A DNA stretch of 64,000 nt, from the NCBI GenBank assembly GCA_036652815.1, contig JAVVVE010000006.1, positions 1-64,000 on the forward strand. Direction: 5' to 3'. A program made the position numbers and the translations under genes. Position 1 is the stretch's first letter; each line of letters opens with the position of its first letter. A model generated the notes under the pieces. That model worked only from the letters and a program-made list of their open reading frames with translations. It did no database searches and was not told where the DNA came from. This DNA comes from SZUA-378 sp036652815 (GTDB lineage Bacteria > Bacillota > Clostridia > Lachnospirales > Lachnospiraceae). Below are positions 9,449 to 18,260 of the stretch, one piece after another.

Positions 9449-10228
9449 CTATATTGAAAGATTTTCAATATAGATCTGTTTAGTTCTATCTTTTCTCATC
9501 GGAAATGCATTCCTATACTGTTCTACATCATCCGGAATATCTACGTAGAGATTGCCCTCTTTACCTGATAATATGCCGATCATATCTCCATTTGGATTAA
9601 TGACACAGCTTTCCCCTGAATAGTACACATCTTGTTGTTTACCAACACAATTAACACCTATCATATACACTTGATTCTCGATCGCACGTGCCTGTAATAA
9701 GCTTTGCCAATGTTTGTTACGTACTTCAGGCCAATTCGCCGAAACAATAATACAGCTCACATCATCTGCTACTAACTGAAAGGTCTCGGGAAATCTCAAG
9801 TCATAACAAATCAGTGTACACATCTTGATATCATTCAATTCAAAAATTTTCACTGTTTTTCCTGAATTAAAGTAATGGTTCTCCCCTGCAAAGCTAAACG
9901 GATGAATTTTGATATAATCGGAAAGTTCTTGTCCATTCTTGTTTATGATTGTGTAATGATTTTCTGCTTTTTCTCCACAAGCCTTAACCCATCCGATTCC
10001 AATTGCTATATTATTCTGCCTAGCAAGACACTTGATTTTGGTAACGGTATCGTATGACTCTTCCATTGTTATCCTAATATTCATAGAAAATCCTGTTAAA
10101 CTCATCTCCGGGAATAGAATAATATCTGCTTTTTCGCCCGAGGCTTCTGCTATATATTTTGCAATTCGCCCCATGTTTTGTTGTTTATCTTCCCATTTTA
10201 TATTTAATTGGCAACATGCTATTTTCAT
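9449..10228 (-). CDS. Carbon-nitrogen hydrolase (nitrilase superfamily)
   Basis: About 259 residues covering one complete nitrilase domain. The Glu-Lys-Cys catalytic triad is visible: Glu41 in LFPEMSLTGF, Lys107 in DYIKIHPFSF and Cys141 in LICYDLRFPE. Such enzymes hydrolyse amides or carbamoyl groups, or run the reaction as acyl transfer, usually in the cytoplasm. The sequence is closest in feel to the omega-amidase/YafV and carbamoylputrescine amidase branches, but the substrate is unknown. Its place in a ulosonic-acid cluster beside aminotransferase and dehydrogenase genes suggests it edits an amide on a sugar or on a side chain. The ATG at 10228 is chosen because it sits 8 bases after GAAGGG; an ATG two codons earlier is too close. 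Confidence 0.9.
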   Translation of the reverse strand: MKIACCQLNIKWEDKQQNMGRIAKYIAEASGEKADIILFPEMSLTGFSMNIRITMEESYDTVTKIKCLARQNNIAIGIGWVKACGEKAENHYTIINKNGQELSDYIKIHPFSFAGENHYFNSGKTVKIFELNDIKMCTLICYDLRFPETFQLVADDVSCIIVSANWPEVRNKHWQSLLQARAIENQVYMIGVNCVGKQQDVYYSGESCVINPNGDMIGILSGKEGNLYVDIPDDVEQYRNAFPMRKDRTKQIYIENLSI

Positions 10229-10251
10229 AATCATTTCCCTTCATCATAGAT

Positions 10252-11085
10252 TTACCAACATGTTCTTCCTCCATCCACAATCACGGTAGAGCCATTCATG
10301 TATGAGCTTGCATCTGATACTAAGTATAGAACTGTACTTCTATATTCATCTATATCCGCCATTCTGCCCATTGGAATCAGATTCGTTACTTTTGCCAAGA
10401 ATTCGTCATTTTGTCCATTATATACTCCACCCGGACAAAGAGCATTAGTACGTACCCCTTTATCTGCCCAATAGGTGGCTAAATATTTGGTTAATCCCAA
10501 CAATCCGTGCTTAATAACCGAATATGTAATTGGTTTGACTGTTTGTTCCATATCCGGTAAACTTTCTTTTCGATAGATTCTTTGATCCGGTGCTATAATC
10601 CCTAAATCAGAAGAAATATTAAGTATCACACCATTTTCTTGTTGTGCCATAATACTACCAAACACCTGTGCACATAAAAAAGCACCGGTAAGACCAACTG
10701 AAATATCATTATTCCAAAGTTCAATCGGAAAGTTTTCAAATTGTATGTTCTGCATATTTGCTGCATCCCCTTCTACTTTTGGATTATTAGCAGCATTATT
10801 AATCAGAATATCAATATGTCCATATTTTTCTAACAGTGCATTTCCAACCCGGAGTAATGCTTCTCGACTGGTAATATCTACACAAAACGTCTCTACGACA
10901 CCTTGCTTATGATTCTCTTGTAGTTTTTCCTTTGTATGTTCTAAACTCTCTTGTGAAATATCCAGCAATATAGGTATTCCACCTGCATCCAAAATAGCTT
11001 CTGCATGATTACTTCCCAGCAATCCACCCCCACCGGTAATAATAGCTATTCGGTTATCTAATTTGAATTTTTCTAAAATACTCAT
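10252..11085 (-). CDS. PtmA-like short-chain dehydrogenase (flagellin-modification type)
   Basis: 277 residues of a classical short-chain dehydrogenase. It has the nucleotide loop TGGGGLLGSNHAEA (residues 17-30), the NNAANNP strand, Ser158/159, and catalytic Tyr188 and Lys192 in YSVIK. The long insertion between the NNA strand and the catalytic Ser, and the motif APDQRIY, are features I associate with PtmA-type SDRs encoded in flagellin glycosylation and legionaminic-type sugar loci. The end, SYMNGSTVIVDGGRTCW, is also typical of that subgroup. It probably oxidises or reduces a sugar hydroxyl with NAD(P). It starts only 5 bases after the preceding methyltransferase gene ends, so the two are co-transcribed. 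Confidence 0.85.
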   Translation of the reverse strand: MSILEKFKLDNRIAIITGGGGLLGSNHAEAILDAGGIPILLDISQESLEHTKEKLQENHKQGVVETFCVDITSREALLRVGNALLEKYGHIDILINNAANNPKVEGDAANMQNIQFENFPIELWNNDISVGLTGAFLCAQVFGSIMAQQENGVILNISSDLGIIAPDQRIYRKESLPDMEQTVKPITYSVIKHGLLGLTKYLATYWADKGVRTNALCPGGVYNGQNDEFLAKVTNLIPMGRMADIDEYRSTVLYLVSDASSYMNGSTVIVDGGRTCW

Positions 11086-11090
11086 CCGTT

Positions 11091-11954
11091 TTATTCACTC
11101 CTCATCTCTAAGCATACAAACAAGGTGTCACACCAGTGATGTTCCTCCAATATATGCTGATATTCTTTAATCAACACTTCATCATTAAACATGTCCCATT
11201 TTACATGTCCGCCTGGTTGTTTTTCTGATAACCAGTATAAATGATTCGACAGCGGGTATCTTTGAAGTTGTCTATTCCATTTTACTTGTAAACCGGCTTT
11301 TTCTGCAAGCAAAGCAATTGTATTATAATTATATAGAATAATATGCGGACTCCAATATGTGAAATCAGCAAATTCTTTTACGTGATACAATGATAATAAC
11401 GCATCCTCTGAATTAGGAGTTTCTATAATAATTTTCCCTCCCTCATATAAATGTTCGCTCATGGTTTTTAAATATATTAGTGGATTCTCCAAATGCTCTA
11501 TAACATGAAAACAAGTTATGATATCATATTTTTCTTTACAATCATCAAGGCTCTTATAAACCTTAATCCCTTCAGCATTAATAATCTTTCTTGCCTCATC
11601 TTCAATTTCAACACCTGATACACTATGTGCCACTGACATAATACCTCTTAGGAATCCAGCATTGCCGCATCCAAAATCCAAAATTTTCTTTTCCTTACAT
11701 GTCTTTTCTAAAAGTGCCACACGTCTATCATCGTCTTCTTTAGTAATAGCTACCCAATCTTCAAAGCTTTCCTCTTCTTCGTTATCATGCATATGTGAAT
11801 TTTCATAAAATTCATCTGATATTTGTTCAAAGGAGGATAAAAATACAAGACCACATTTTTTACATTTCAGCACATTAATATTGCTGTTATCTCTTGTACC
11901 ACAATGTATTACTTCAATATCTTTATTTCCACACAAACTACATACAGCATTCAT
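11091..11954 (-). CDS. Class I SAM-dependent methyltransferase with N-terminal zinc ribbon
   Basis: 287 residues. Two CxxC pairs at the N-terminus (CSLCGNK and CKKCGLVF) form a likely zinc knuckle, as in the sugar C-methyltransferase/Methyltransf_23 group. The SAM-binding loop ILDFGCGNAGFL is at about residues 91-102, followed by the acidic strand end GVEIED and CFHVIEHLENP, a common motif of the methyltransferase 23 family. It probably methylates a sugar or sugar nucleotide of the glycan in the cytoplasm. The start follows AGGAG at good spacing. It lies between two SDR genes with short gaps. Confidence 0.85.
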   Translation of the reverse strand: MNAVCSLCGNKDIEVIHCGTRDNSNINVLKCKKCGLVFLSSFEQISDEFYENSHMHDNEEEESFEDWVAITKEDDDRRVALLEKTCKEKKILDFGCGNAGFLRGIMSVAHSVSGVEIEDEARKIINAEGIKVYKSLDDCKEKYDIITCFHVIEHLENPLIYLKTMSEHLYEGGKIIIETPNSEDALLSLYHVKEFADFTYWSPHIILYNYNTIALLAEKAGLQVKWNRQLQRYPLSNHLYWLSEKQPGGHVKWDMFNDEVLIKEYQHILEEHHWCDTLFVCLEMRSE

Positions 11955-11976
11955 TTTTTATTCTCCTATGTTTAAT

Positions 11977-12753
11977 TTAATATCCTTTTTTTTGACCACC
12001 GTCTACTACAACTGTATTTCCAGTCATAAAAGAAGCTCTTTCTGAGGCTAGAAATACGATCATATCTGCAATTTCTTCCGGCTTTCCAAAACGTTTCATC
12101 GGAACATTCTGTTCAATATAACTCTTTGTGCCAACTTCATCCGCCAAGAGAAGTTCTTCCCACCTACCTGTTGGATAAATAATATTACCCGGGACTACTG
12201 CGTTGACTCGAATACCTTGTTCTGCATAGTCTATCGCCATATATTTCGTTAAGGTCAAAATGGCATTCTTAGCTGCTGCGTAAGCATATGGTGCACTTAT
12301 CTTCTCACAAGCTGCTAATGATGAAAGTAACACAATGCTACTTCGTTGCTGTTCCATTAAAATATCCAGAAATATTTGAATCAGTTTTACCGCACTATAC
12401 AGATTTATATCAATCAGTCGTGCCCATTCCTCCATATCTAATCTATTCTCTGAGATAGGTTTTCCACTACCAAGATTAGGAATTAGAATATCTACTTTTC
12501 CAAAACGTGATATGATTTGCTGTTTTGCTTGCTCAATATCACATGTTTTCGTCATATCACCGCATACTACAAATACATTATCTTGACCATAGCATGCACT
12601 TAAATGAGTATGTGTTGCTATAAGTCTCTCTTGATTTCTTCCATTTATAATTACTTTCGCGCCTTCTGCTAAGAAGCTCTTTGCCGTAGCATATCCGATT
12701 CCCTTAGTTGACGCTGTAATAAAAACTATTTTATCTTGAATTTCCAGATTCAT
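11977..12753 (-). CDS. Short-chain dehydrogenase/reductase (classical)
   Basis: 258 residues. TASTKGIGYATAKSF is the nucleotide-binding loop, Ser144/145 and the YxxxK pair Tyr158/Lys162 form the catalytic centre, and the C-terminus has the common FMTGNTVVVDGG. It belongs to the FabG-like classical SDRs, most of which act on a hydroxyl/keto pair with NAD(P)H. The second Asn of the canonical NNAG loop is changed (PNLGSG), a variation also found in sugar-modifying SDRs. In this cluster a role in modifying a sugar or polyol intermediate is likely, but the substrate is not visible. Confidence 0.85.
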   Translation of the reverse strand: MNLEIQDKIVFITASTKGIGYATAKSFLAEGAKVIINGRNQERLIATHTHLSACYGQDNVFVVCGDMTKTCDIEQAKQQIISRFGKVDILIPNLGSGKPISENRLDMEEWARLIDINLYSAVKLIQIFLDILMEQQRSSIVLLSSLAACEKISAPYAYAAAKNAILTLTKYMAIDYAEQGIRVNAVVPGNIIYPTGRWEELLLADEVGTKSYIEQNVPMKRFGKPEEIADMIVFLASERASFMTGNTVVVDGGQKKGY

Positions 12754-12825
12754 ATAACTCCTTAAATATTACAAATTTATTTGGTTTTCTAACGATTATT
12801 TGAATAAATTCTACATTTCTAGCAA

Positions 12826-13668
12826 TCATGATAAATATTGAAGTACAAATTGTTTCTGTTCTCTAATATTTTCTTCTTCCCGACCGTCTTCTCCTCGTGC
12901 TGCCTGTAAAATAATACTACCTTTATACTCTATTTGTTTTAAACTCGCAAAAACTTCCTTCATATCTGCGCTGCCTGTTCCTAAGGGTACCGATGTACCA
13001 CCATAAATTCGATCCTTAATATGTACATTGTAAACATATTGGTTGAGTGAAAGGAGTTCTTCTCTATGCCGATATCCCAATCCCGAACTGTTTCCACTAT
13101 CATAATTGGCTACTACATTTTTTCTATCAATTTTATCTAAAAAATTTTTAAAAACAGCCGGGGGGAAATCTGTTTCTAATCCCAGCATAATATGATATGT
13201 CTGTGCAATTATTGACATATGTTGAATAAATTCAATCATTTTTTTTTGTTCCAGTTCTGTTTTTACAGATGAATTATCTACTAAAGGAATTTCAATTAAA
13301 TGTGCCTTGATTTGATGAGCTGCTTCTATAATCGTTGTGAGAATTTGAACATTTTCATCATATACCTTCTTTTCTTTCTCTGGCTTTTCTTTATAAAAAG
13401 GTCTTCTCATAAAATAGTCAAAGCAAACAGAATGAATCGTTACCCCAGTTTGTTTTACAACCTCCACAATACGTTTACGCATATTAGAAGTCCAAAGTGG
13501 ATTTTCCTCATAGTTTTCCCAGTCAAAAATCCATTCTATCTCATCTAATCCTAAATTTTTTGCCAAATAAAACTCATTTTCCCAATTATCAAATGGAAAA
13601 AATTGAATCTCTCTACCTTTTCTTGGTGTTAATCGTCCCTGCATAATTCCTATACTATGCTGGTTCAT
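12826..13668 (-). CDS. Sugar phosphate isomerase/epimerase-like TIM-barrel protein
   Basis: 280 residues of the xylose isomerase-like/AP endonuclease 2 fold. MQGRLTPRKGREIQFFPFDN at the N-terminus is a recurring start in these proteins. The probable divalent metal ligands lie in LIEIPLVDN, MLGLETDFP, NYDSGNSSG and YNVHIKDR. Family members interconvert ketoses and aldoses, epimerise C3, or dehydrate inositols. It follows the VOC protein and the class III aminotransferase in the same transcript and may prepare or rearrange the carbonyl used by these enzymes. The exact reaction is unknown. Confidence 0.8.
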   Translation of the reverse strand: MNQHSIGIMQGRLTPRKGREIQFFPFDNWENEFYLAKNLGLDEIEWIFDWENYEENPLWTSNMRKRIVEVVKQTGVTIHSVCFDYFMRRPFYKEKPEKEKKVYDENVQILTTIIEAAHQIKAHLIEIPLVDNSSVKTELEQKKMIEFIQHMSIIAQTYHIMLGLETDFPPAVFKNFLDKIDRKNVVANYDSGNSSGLGYRHREELLSLNQYVYNVHIKDRIYGGTSVPLGTGSADMKEVFASLKQIEYKGSIILQAARGEDGREEENIREQKQFVLQYLS

Positions 13669-13722
13669 AGTTTTTCTCCTTTTATGTTCAATGTTCTGAA
13701 AATATGATACTATGACTCGAAA

Positions 13723-14151
13723 TTATAATGTCTCCACCAATTCTATAAAATTTCCCTCAGGATCTTTACAAAAGCAAACTTTTGCATAACCGTTGGGAGA
13801 AACAAGTGGTTTTGAAATGAATTTAATTCCCATTTTTTTTAATCTGCTATACTCATGATCAATATTTAATACCGAAACTGCAATGTGATAACTTCCCTGT
13901 TCCCAAACAGAAGTTTCATCTTTTATTTTTGATTCCATATCGCATACTTTTAAAAGTTCAATCATCGTTCCATTATCCGCTTCCAATTTATATAGTTCGA
14001 TTTTCGCATTATTTAGACCTAGAATAGTGGCAATATAATCACTGCTTTCTATTTCATGAATTTTCTCTTTCATTCCCAATACAGCACTGTAGAACTCTTT
14101 CATTAACTCTAAATCACTGACATATATTCCCGTATGTCTAATTGCAATCAT
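13723..14151 (-). CDS. VOC (glyoxalase/bleomycin-resistance) family protein
   Basis: 142 residues with the two beta-alpha-beta-beta-beta repeats of the vicinal oxygen chelate fold. HTGIYVSDLELMKEFYSAVLG opens the first half (His6 as a candidate metal ligand). The second half has YHIAVSVLNIDHEY, and the closing GNFIELVE supplies the usual C-terminal Glu. VOC enzymes use a divalent metal for isomerisation, epimerisation or dioxygenation of small molecules. The gene sits between the class III aminotransferase (15 bases away) and the TIM-barrel isomerase, so it probably acts on the same intermediate. The family is certain; the reaction is not. Confidence 0.85.
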   Translation of the reverse strand: MIAIRHTGIYVSDLELMKEFYSAVLGMKEKIHEIESSDYIATILGLNNAKIELYKLEADNGTMIELLKVCDMESKIKDETSVWEQGSYHIAVSVLNIDHEYSRLKKMGIKFISKPLVSPNGYAKVCFCKDPEGNFIELVETL

Positions 14152-14166
14152 AGTTTTTCTCCAGTA

Positions 14167-15561
14167 TTAATTATTTTCTGTCACAATTTCCTGCATCGCT
14201 TCAATGAGAACATCCATGCCTTCCGCTAATGCTTCCTCTGGGATTGTTAGTGGCGGTCCTACTTTAAGCGTTCCTGTCATCGTCCGAATAGACATGAGTC
14301 CTTTTTCAAAAGCTCGCTCTATTACCCTATCTACTAATTCAATATCCAGCTCTAATGTGCCCGGTTTTACAACAATTGCTGCAAAAGCCATACCCATACC
14401 ATGGATTGCCTGTATTCTGTCTGGAAATCTCGCTTGCATTTCTTGAAATTTTGAACGTAAAATATGTTCTTTACTTTTAGAGGCTTCTACCAAATGGTGC
14501 TCTTCAAGAAAATGCAAATTAGCCAATGCTGCTGCACAAGGTAAAGGACTTCCTCCATGTGTACTATTTAAAGATCCATCAACATCAATAATATCAGCCC
14601 GGCTCAATACGGCTGATAATGGTAACGATCCGCTAATTGCTTTACCACAACAAATAATATCTACGTCCACATCATAATATTCATATCCAAATAATTTACC
14701 GGTTCTCCCAAATCCCGCCTGTACTTCATCAGATACCAGCAGTGCATTGTGTTCAGTCAAAAACTTGCGTAAAGCCTTAATATACCCAATGGGATAAAAA
14801 AGTGCTGCCCACCCCTGGTATGGTTCAAAGATTGCTCCTGTAATGGTATCTAAGTCAACCCCCGATGCTTCTAACTGTGTAATATCTCTCTCGAAAAGTT
14901 TTCTGCCTGCCTCTTCATCATAAATCTGATCCATACTCTCAAATGCATTGGTTGGACAACACAGATGATAAATAGAAGGATCCATAGTTCCGATCCAGCT
15001 CTGAGAAGCCGGCTTCCCTGCCATTGTTTGTGCACCTAATGTTTTCCCATGAAAAGCTCCCTCAAATGCAATCATTCCTACTTTGTCTGGTCTTTGTTTT
15101 TTTCCATGCATACGGCAAAGTTTCAATGCACATTCTGTTGTTTCTGCACCAGTAGTTAACAGAAAAGCTTTATCCATAGGGCTAGGTGCCATTTTCACCA
15201 ACTGTTCTGCTAATAGTGAACGAATTTCCAAAGAATAATAGTAGCTGTTAAGCATGGGCTTATCAAGCATTTCCTGCAATGCTTGAATGATAGCTTCATT
15301 GCCATGACCAGTGTTTGTCACAAAGATGCCCGATGAAAAATCTATCCATATATTACCCCATTTATCAAATATCTGATAATCAACTGCTCTATCCCATACG
15401 GCATAAAGTTGATTGTTCATAGACCAAGGTTCAAATCGAATAGAACGCTCTATAATTTCCAGACTTTCCGGAACCGGAAGTTTTGTCACTATTTTGCGAT
15501 TTTCCGTTTCTACCAAAGGAACTTGATGTGGTACTTTGTTAAACATATATTCCGTTGTCAT
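14167..15561 (-). CDS. Class III PLP-dependent aminotransferase
   Basis: 464 residues, standard length for class III enzymes. TTGAETTECALKLCR binds the cofactor phosphate, EGAFHGKTLG is the family block, Asp278 in LLVSDEVQAGFGRTG contacts the pyridine nitrogen, and Lys307 in CCGKAISG is the Schiff-base lysine. Relatives transfer an amino group onto a terminal aldehyde or act as glutamate-semialdehyde-type mutases. Sugar clusters usually use DegT-type (class I-fold) aminotransferases on ring ketones, so a class III enzyme between a CMP-sugar synthetase and a VOC protein is unusual. It suggests amination of an aldehyde or open-chain carbonyl. The ribosome site AAGGA is well placed before the ATG. 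Confidence 0.9.
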   Translation of the reverse strand: MTTEYMFNKVPHQVPLVETENRKIVTKLPVPESLEIIERSIRFEPWSMNNQLYAVWDRAVDYQIFDKWGNIWIDFSSGIFVTNTGHGNEAIIQALQEMLDKPMLNSYYYSLEIRSLLAEQLVKMAPSPMDKAFLLTTGAETTECALKLCRMHGKKQRPDKVGMIAFEGAFHGKTLGAQTMAGKPASQSWIGTMDPSIYHLCCPTNAFESMDQIYDEEAGRKLFERDITQLEASGVDLDTITGAIFEPYQGWAALFYPIGYIKALRKFLTEHNALLVSDEVQAGFGRTGKLFGYEYYDVDVDIICCGKAISGSLPLSAVLSRADIIDVDGSLNSTHGGSPLPCAAALANLHFLEEHHLVEASKSKEHILRSKFQEMQARFPDRIQAIHGMGMAFAAIVVKPGTLELDIELVDRVIERAFEKGLMSIRTMTGTLKVGPPLTIPEEALAEGMDVLIEAMQEIVTENN

Positions 15562-15597
15562 CGTTATATCCTTCTTTCTTACATTTTTTTACTTCTT

Positions 15598-16350
15598 TTA
15601 GTCTAACTTAGTTAATACATCATATATCCAAGAACCCTGTTGTTTAATTTTATATTCAAGATATGAAAAATCTTCTATGGTATCTACTTCATAGCAGCAG
15701 GGAGATTCAAAAGCAATCATCCTATCTCCATGCAATAATTGTTGTTCTATAATAAACTGACTTTTTAGCACATCCACATATCCATCCGGAATATAGACGT
15801 TGGGAAAACCTTGTCTGCCTTCATTGGCTTCATCTAGCGTTATTTTCTCTGAAAGTGCTGTGAAATATTCATTTTCGTTCTTTAGGAACCACTTGTAAGG
15901 AGACTCTGATGCTAAGTGTGCTGATCGTAAGGATGTAGCTTCCTCCCGTTTCATGATAGTTGAAATTGCCGTATCTACAATTTCTACTTCACGAAGCGGT
16001 GTGGTAGGGCGTAAATGAATCAAATATTCCGGCACACTTCCTTCGTTATCCATAAACCAATGTAATGCATGATTAATAAATTCTATATCACCCGAACAAT
16101 CCTCTGCATACTTTTTAGGTCGTAAAAACGGAACCTCCGCTCCATATTTCCGTGCAATCTCAGCTATCTCTTCTGAGTCTGTAGAAACAATCACTCGATC
16201 TATCTGTTGCGAATACCTAGCCAATATAATCGAATATGCAATTAACGGATATCCTTGCAATAATTTAATATTTTTCTGTGGAACACCTTTTGATCCAACT
16301 CGTGCGGGAATAATTGCCGTTCGATTTCCCTGATCTATTTGAACTGTCAT
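15598..16350 (-). CDS. CMP-nonulosonate cytidylyltransferase (NeuA family)
   Basis: 250 residues. AIIPARVGSKGVPQKNIK is the CTP-binding P-loop of the acylneuraminate cytidylyltransferase family. VIVSTDSEEIAEIARKYGA and LRPTTPLR are the next conserved blocks. The enzyme activates a 3-deoxy-2-ulosonic acid as its CMP derivative for glycosyltransfer. It overlaps the end of the KdsC-GmhA fusion by the ATGA pattern, so stoichiometric expression with the phosphatase/isomerase is likely. It is the only such synthetase in the window, though two NeuB-type synthases are present. Which acid it activates cannot be told from sequence. Confidence 0.9.
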   Translation of the reverse strand: MTVQIDQGNRTAIIPARVGSKGVPQKNIKLLQGYPLIAYSIILARYSQQIDRVIVSTDSEEIAEIARKYGAEVPFLRPKKYAEDCSGDIEFINHALHWFMDNEGSVPEYLIHLRPTTPLREVEIVDTAISTIMKREEATSLRSAHLASESPYKWFLKNENEYFTALSEKITLDEANEGRQGFPNVYIPDGYVDVLKSQFIIEQQLLHGDRMIAFESPCCYEVDTIEDFSYLEYKIKQQGSWIYDVLTKLD

Positions 16351-17411
16351 CTTTCATTCCTCTTATACATCTCGTGTTCTACACATTCACAAATAATATG
16401 CCCAATCATAATATGCATCTCTTGTATTCTTGGTGTATTTAAGGATGGAACCGATATTACAATATCTGCTTGTTGTGTCATAACACAATTGATATCTCCA
16501 CCAATCATAGCAACTGTTTTCATTTTTTTATCTCGTGCCGCCTTGATTGCTTCTACAATATTTTTAGATGTTCCACTTGTCGAGATAGCAATAAGGACAT
16601 CTTTTGCTTTTCCTTTTGCCTCTACTTGTCTTGCAAATACTCTATCAAATGCATAATCATTCCCTATTGCTGTCAAGCACGAGGTATTAACTGTTAATGC
16701 TTCTGCGTTCAATGCCGGTCTGTCAAAATAGAAACGGCTAACTAATTCTGTGGCAAGGTGTTGTGCATCTGCCGCACTACCTCCATTTCCACAGAAAAGC
16801 ACTTGTCCGCCTTCTTGAAAAGTAGTATACATTAATTCGATGACTTTCTGTATCGCGTGTTGTAATGTAATATCCATTCTCACTCGGGCTATTAATTGAT
16901 TATGTTCCATAAGCGAGTGCGTGAGCTTAGTATGGACTTGTGTGATTCCATCATTATATTTTTCTATCATGTGGATGCACTCTGCCAAGCAGCCATTTCC
17001 ACCTTCTGTGGATAAAATAACATCTGCCACTGATTTAACATCTGCTATAGCATCTGCCGGGCATAAACTAAGTCCAACATATTGCATTGCTTCTATATCA
17101 TATTTTCCATCTCCTATATAGCAGATAGATTCCGGTGTTATCTCTAATTGATGTGCTAACTTTTCAAGCATTTGCTTCTTAGTCTTGCATGCATCGTACC
17201 AGTAATCCGGTTCAAGTCTCTCATGAATATATTCTGTGAATGTATTCTTTTCTCCGGTAATAATCCCAAACATTATTTGATGCTTTCTTATCTGCGCAAT
17301 CGCATCAAGATCTTTTAATGAAATAGTTTTTTGCTGTTCTTCTCCTTTTGCAATATATATCTTACCATCCGTAAGCACTCCATCAATATCAGCTACTATA
17401 AGCTTAATCAT
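16347..17411 (-). CDS. KdsC-like HAD phosphatase fused to GmhA-like SIS isomerase
   Basis: 354 residues in two parts. Residues 1-150 are a KdsC/YrbI-type capless HAD phosphatase: nucleophile Asp8 and Asp10 in VADIDGVLTDGKIY, the ITGEKN segment, and YIGDGKYDIEAM as motif IV. Residues about 160-350 are a SIS domain of the GmhA type: FCGNGGSAADAQHLATELVS, then IGNDYAFDRVF and ISTSGTSKNIVEAI. KdsC enzymes remove the phosphate from a newly made ulosonate phosphate, and GmhA converts sedoheptulose-7-phosphate to a heptose-7-phosphate. One chain thus carries the step before and the step after a NeuB condensation. The gene lies directly between neuB-like and neuA-like genes (6-base gap, 4-base overlap). 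Confidence 0.88.
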   Translation of the reverse strand: MIKLIVADIDGVLTDGKIYIAKGEEQQKTISLKDLDAIAQIRKHQIMFGIITGEKNTFTEYIHERLEPDYWYDACKTKKQMLEKLAHQLEITPESICYIGDGKYDIEAMQYVGLSLCPADAIADVKSVADVILSTEGGNGCLAECIHMIEKYNDGITQVHTKLTHSLMEHNQLIARVRMDITLQHAIQKVIELMYTTFQEGGQVLFCGNGGSAADAQHLATELVSRFYFDRPALNAEALTVNTSCLTAIGNDYAFDRVFARQVEAKGKAKDVLIAISTSGTSKNIVEAIKAARDKKMKTVAMIGGDINCVMTQQADIVISVPSLNTPRIQEMHIMIGHIICECVEHEMYKRNER

Positions 17412-17417
17412 CGTGTT

Positions 17418-18245
17418 TTATCCTCTCAGTTTTGCTTTTACAGCTTTTTCTGCTTCCGATAATGTCTTCTCACCATTGCCAAGAATAGAGGAAACCGCTC
17501 TAATATCTTTTACCAAGCGCTGTAAATCATCTACCTCTAACGATGCTGCCTGATCCGAACCATACATAGTTCTATCTAGTGTGATATGACGTTCTATGGA
17601 GGTTGCTCCCAAGACTGTTGCCGCTACTGATACTAATCTTCCAGTTTCATGTCCACTATAACCTATATCACATTGATAACGTTCCCTTAGTTTTGCTATA
17701 AGCATTAAGTTCGCATCTTCATTTTTCATAGGATATGTACTATTGCAATGCATTAATTCAAAAGAGCACTTGTATTTTTTAAAAATTGCCACAGCATTAT
17801 CAATTTCCTCATAATTACTCATTCCTGTTGCTATAAAAGTATGTTTACCTTCTTTTGCCACTTCTTCTAATAATTCTCTATTTGTTAACATAGCCGAGGC
17901 TATTTTATTATATGGCAAATCATATTGTTGTAAAAACTTCTGTGCCTCAATATCCCATGCAGACGCAAACCATACGATCTTTTTTTCTTTACAGTATGCA
18001 TCAATCATATCATATTCTGCTTTTCCAAATTCCAAACCTTCTTTTTGAGCACGTTGTGTTGTCCCCCATGGGCTTTCACGATATCCTTCTAAATATTCTT
18101 TTGTATACACCTTATCAATCGTTCTTTTTTGAAATTTAACAGCATCGCAATCACAGATTACCGCCCAATCAATTAGTTGTTTGACTAATTCCATATCTCC
18201 ATTATGGTTAATTCCTACTTCCGCAATAATAAATGGTTTTTTCAT
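17418..18245 (-). CDS. NeuB-family ulosonate synthase lacking the SAF domain
   Basis: 275 residues, about 70 shorter than typical sialic acid synthases. The TIM barrel is complete (IAEVGINHNGDMELVKQLID, AVKFQKR, STYPMKNEDA, IGYSGHETG, IERHITLD), but the chain ends after the barrel, where others carry a C-terminal antifreeze-like SAF domain. The enzyme condenses PEP with an aldose or aldose phosphate to give a 3-deoxy-2-ulosonic acid. SAF-less relatives together with a KdsC-type phosphatase are known for the phosphorylated route to KDN, which starts from mannose-6-phosphate. The neighbouring KdsC-GmhA fusion fits a phosphorylated substrate here too. Confidence 0.9.
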   Translation of the reverse strand: MKKPFIIAEVGINHNGDMELVKQLIDWAVICDCDAVKFQKRTIDKVYTKEYLEGYRESPWGTTQRAQKEGLEFGKAEYDMIDAYCKEKKIVWFASAWDIEAQKFLQQYDLPYNKIASAMLTNRELLEEVAKEGKHTFIATGMSNYEEIDNAVAIFKKYKCSFELMHCNSTYPMKNEDANLMLIAKLRERYQCDIGYSGHETGRLVSVAATVLGATSIERHITLDRTMYGSDQAASLEVDDLQRLVKDIRAVSSILGNGEKTLSEAEKAVKAKLRG

Positions 18246-18260
18246 TCTATTCCCCTTTCT

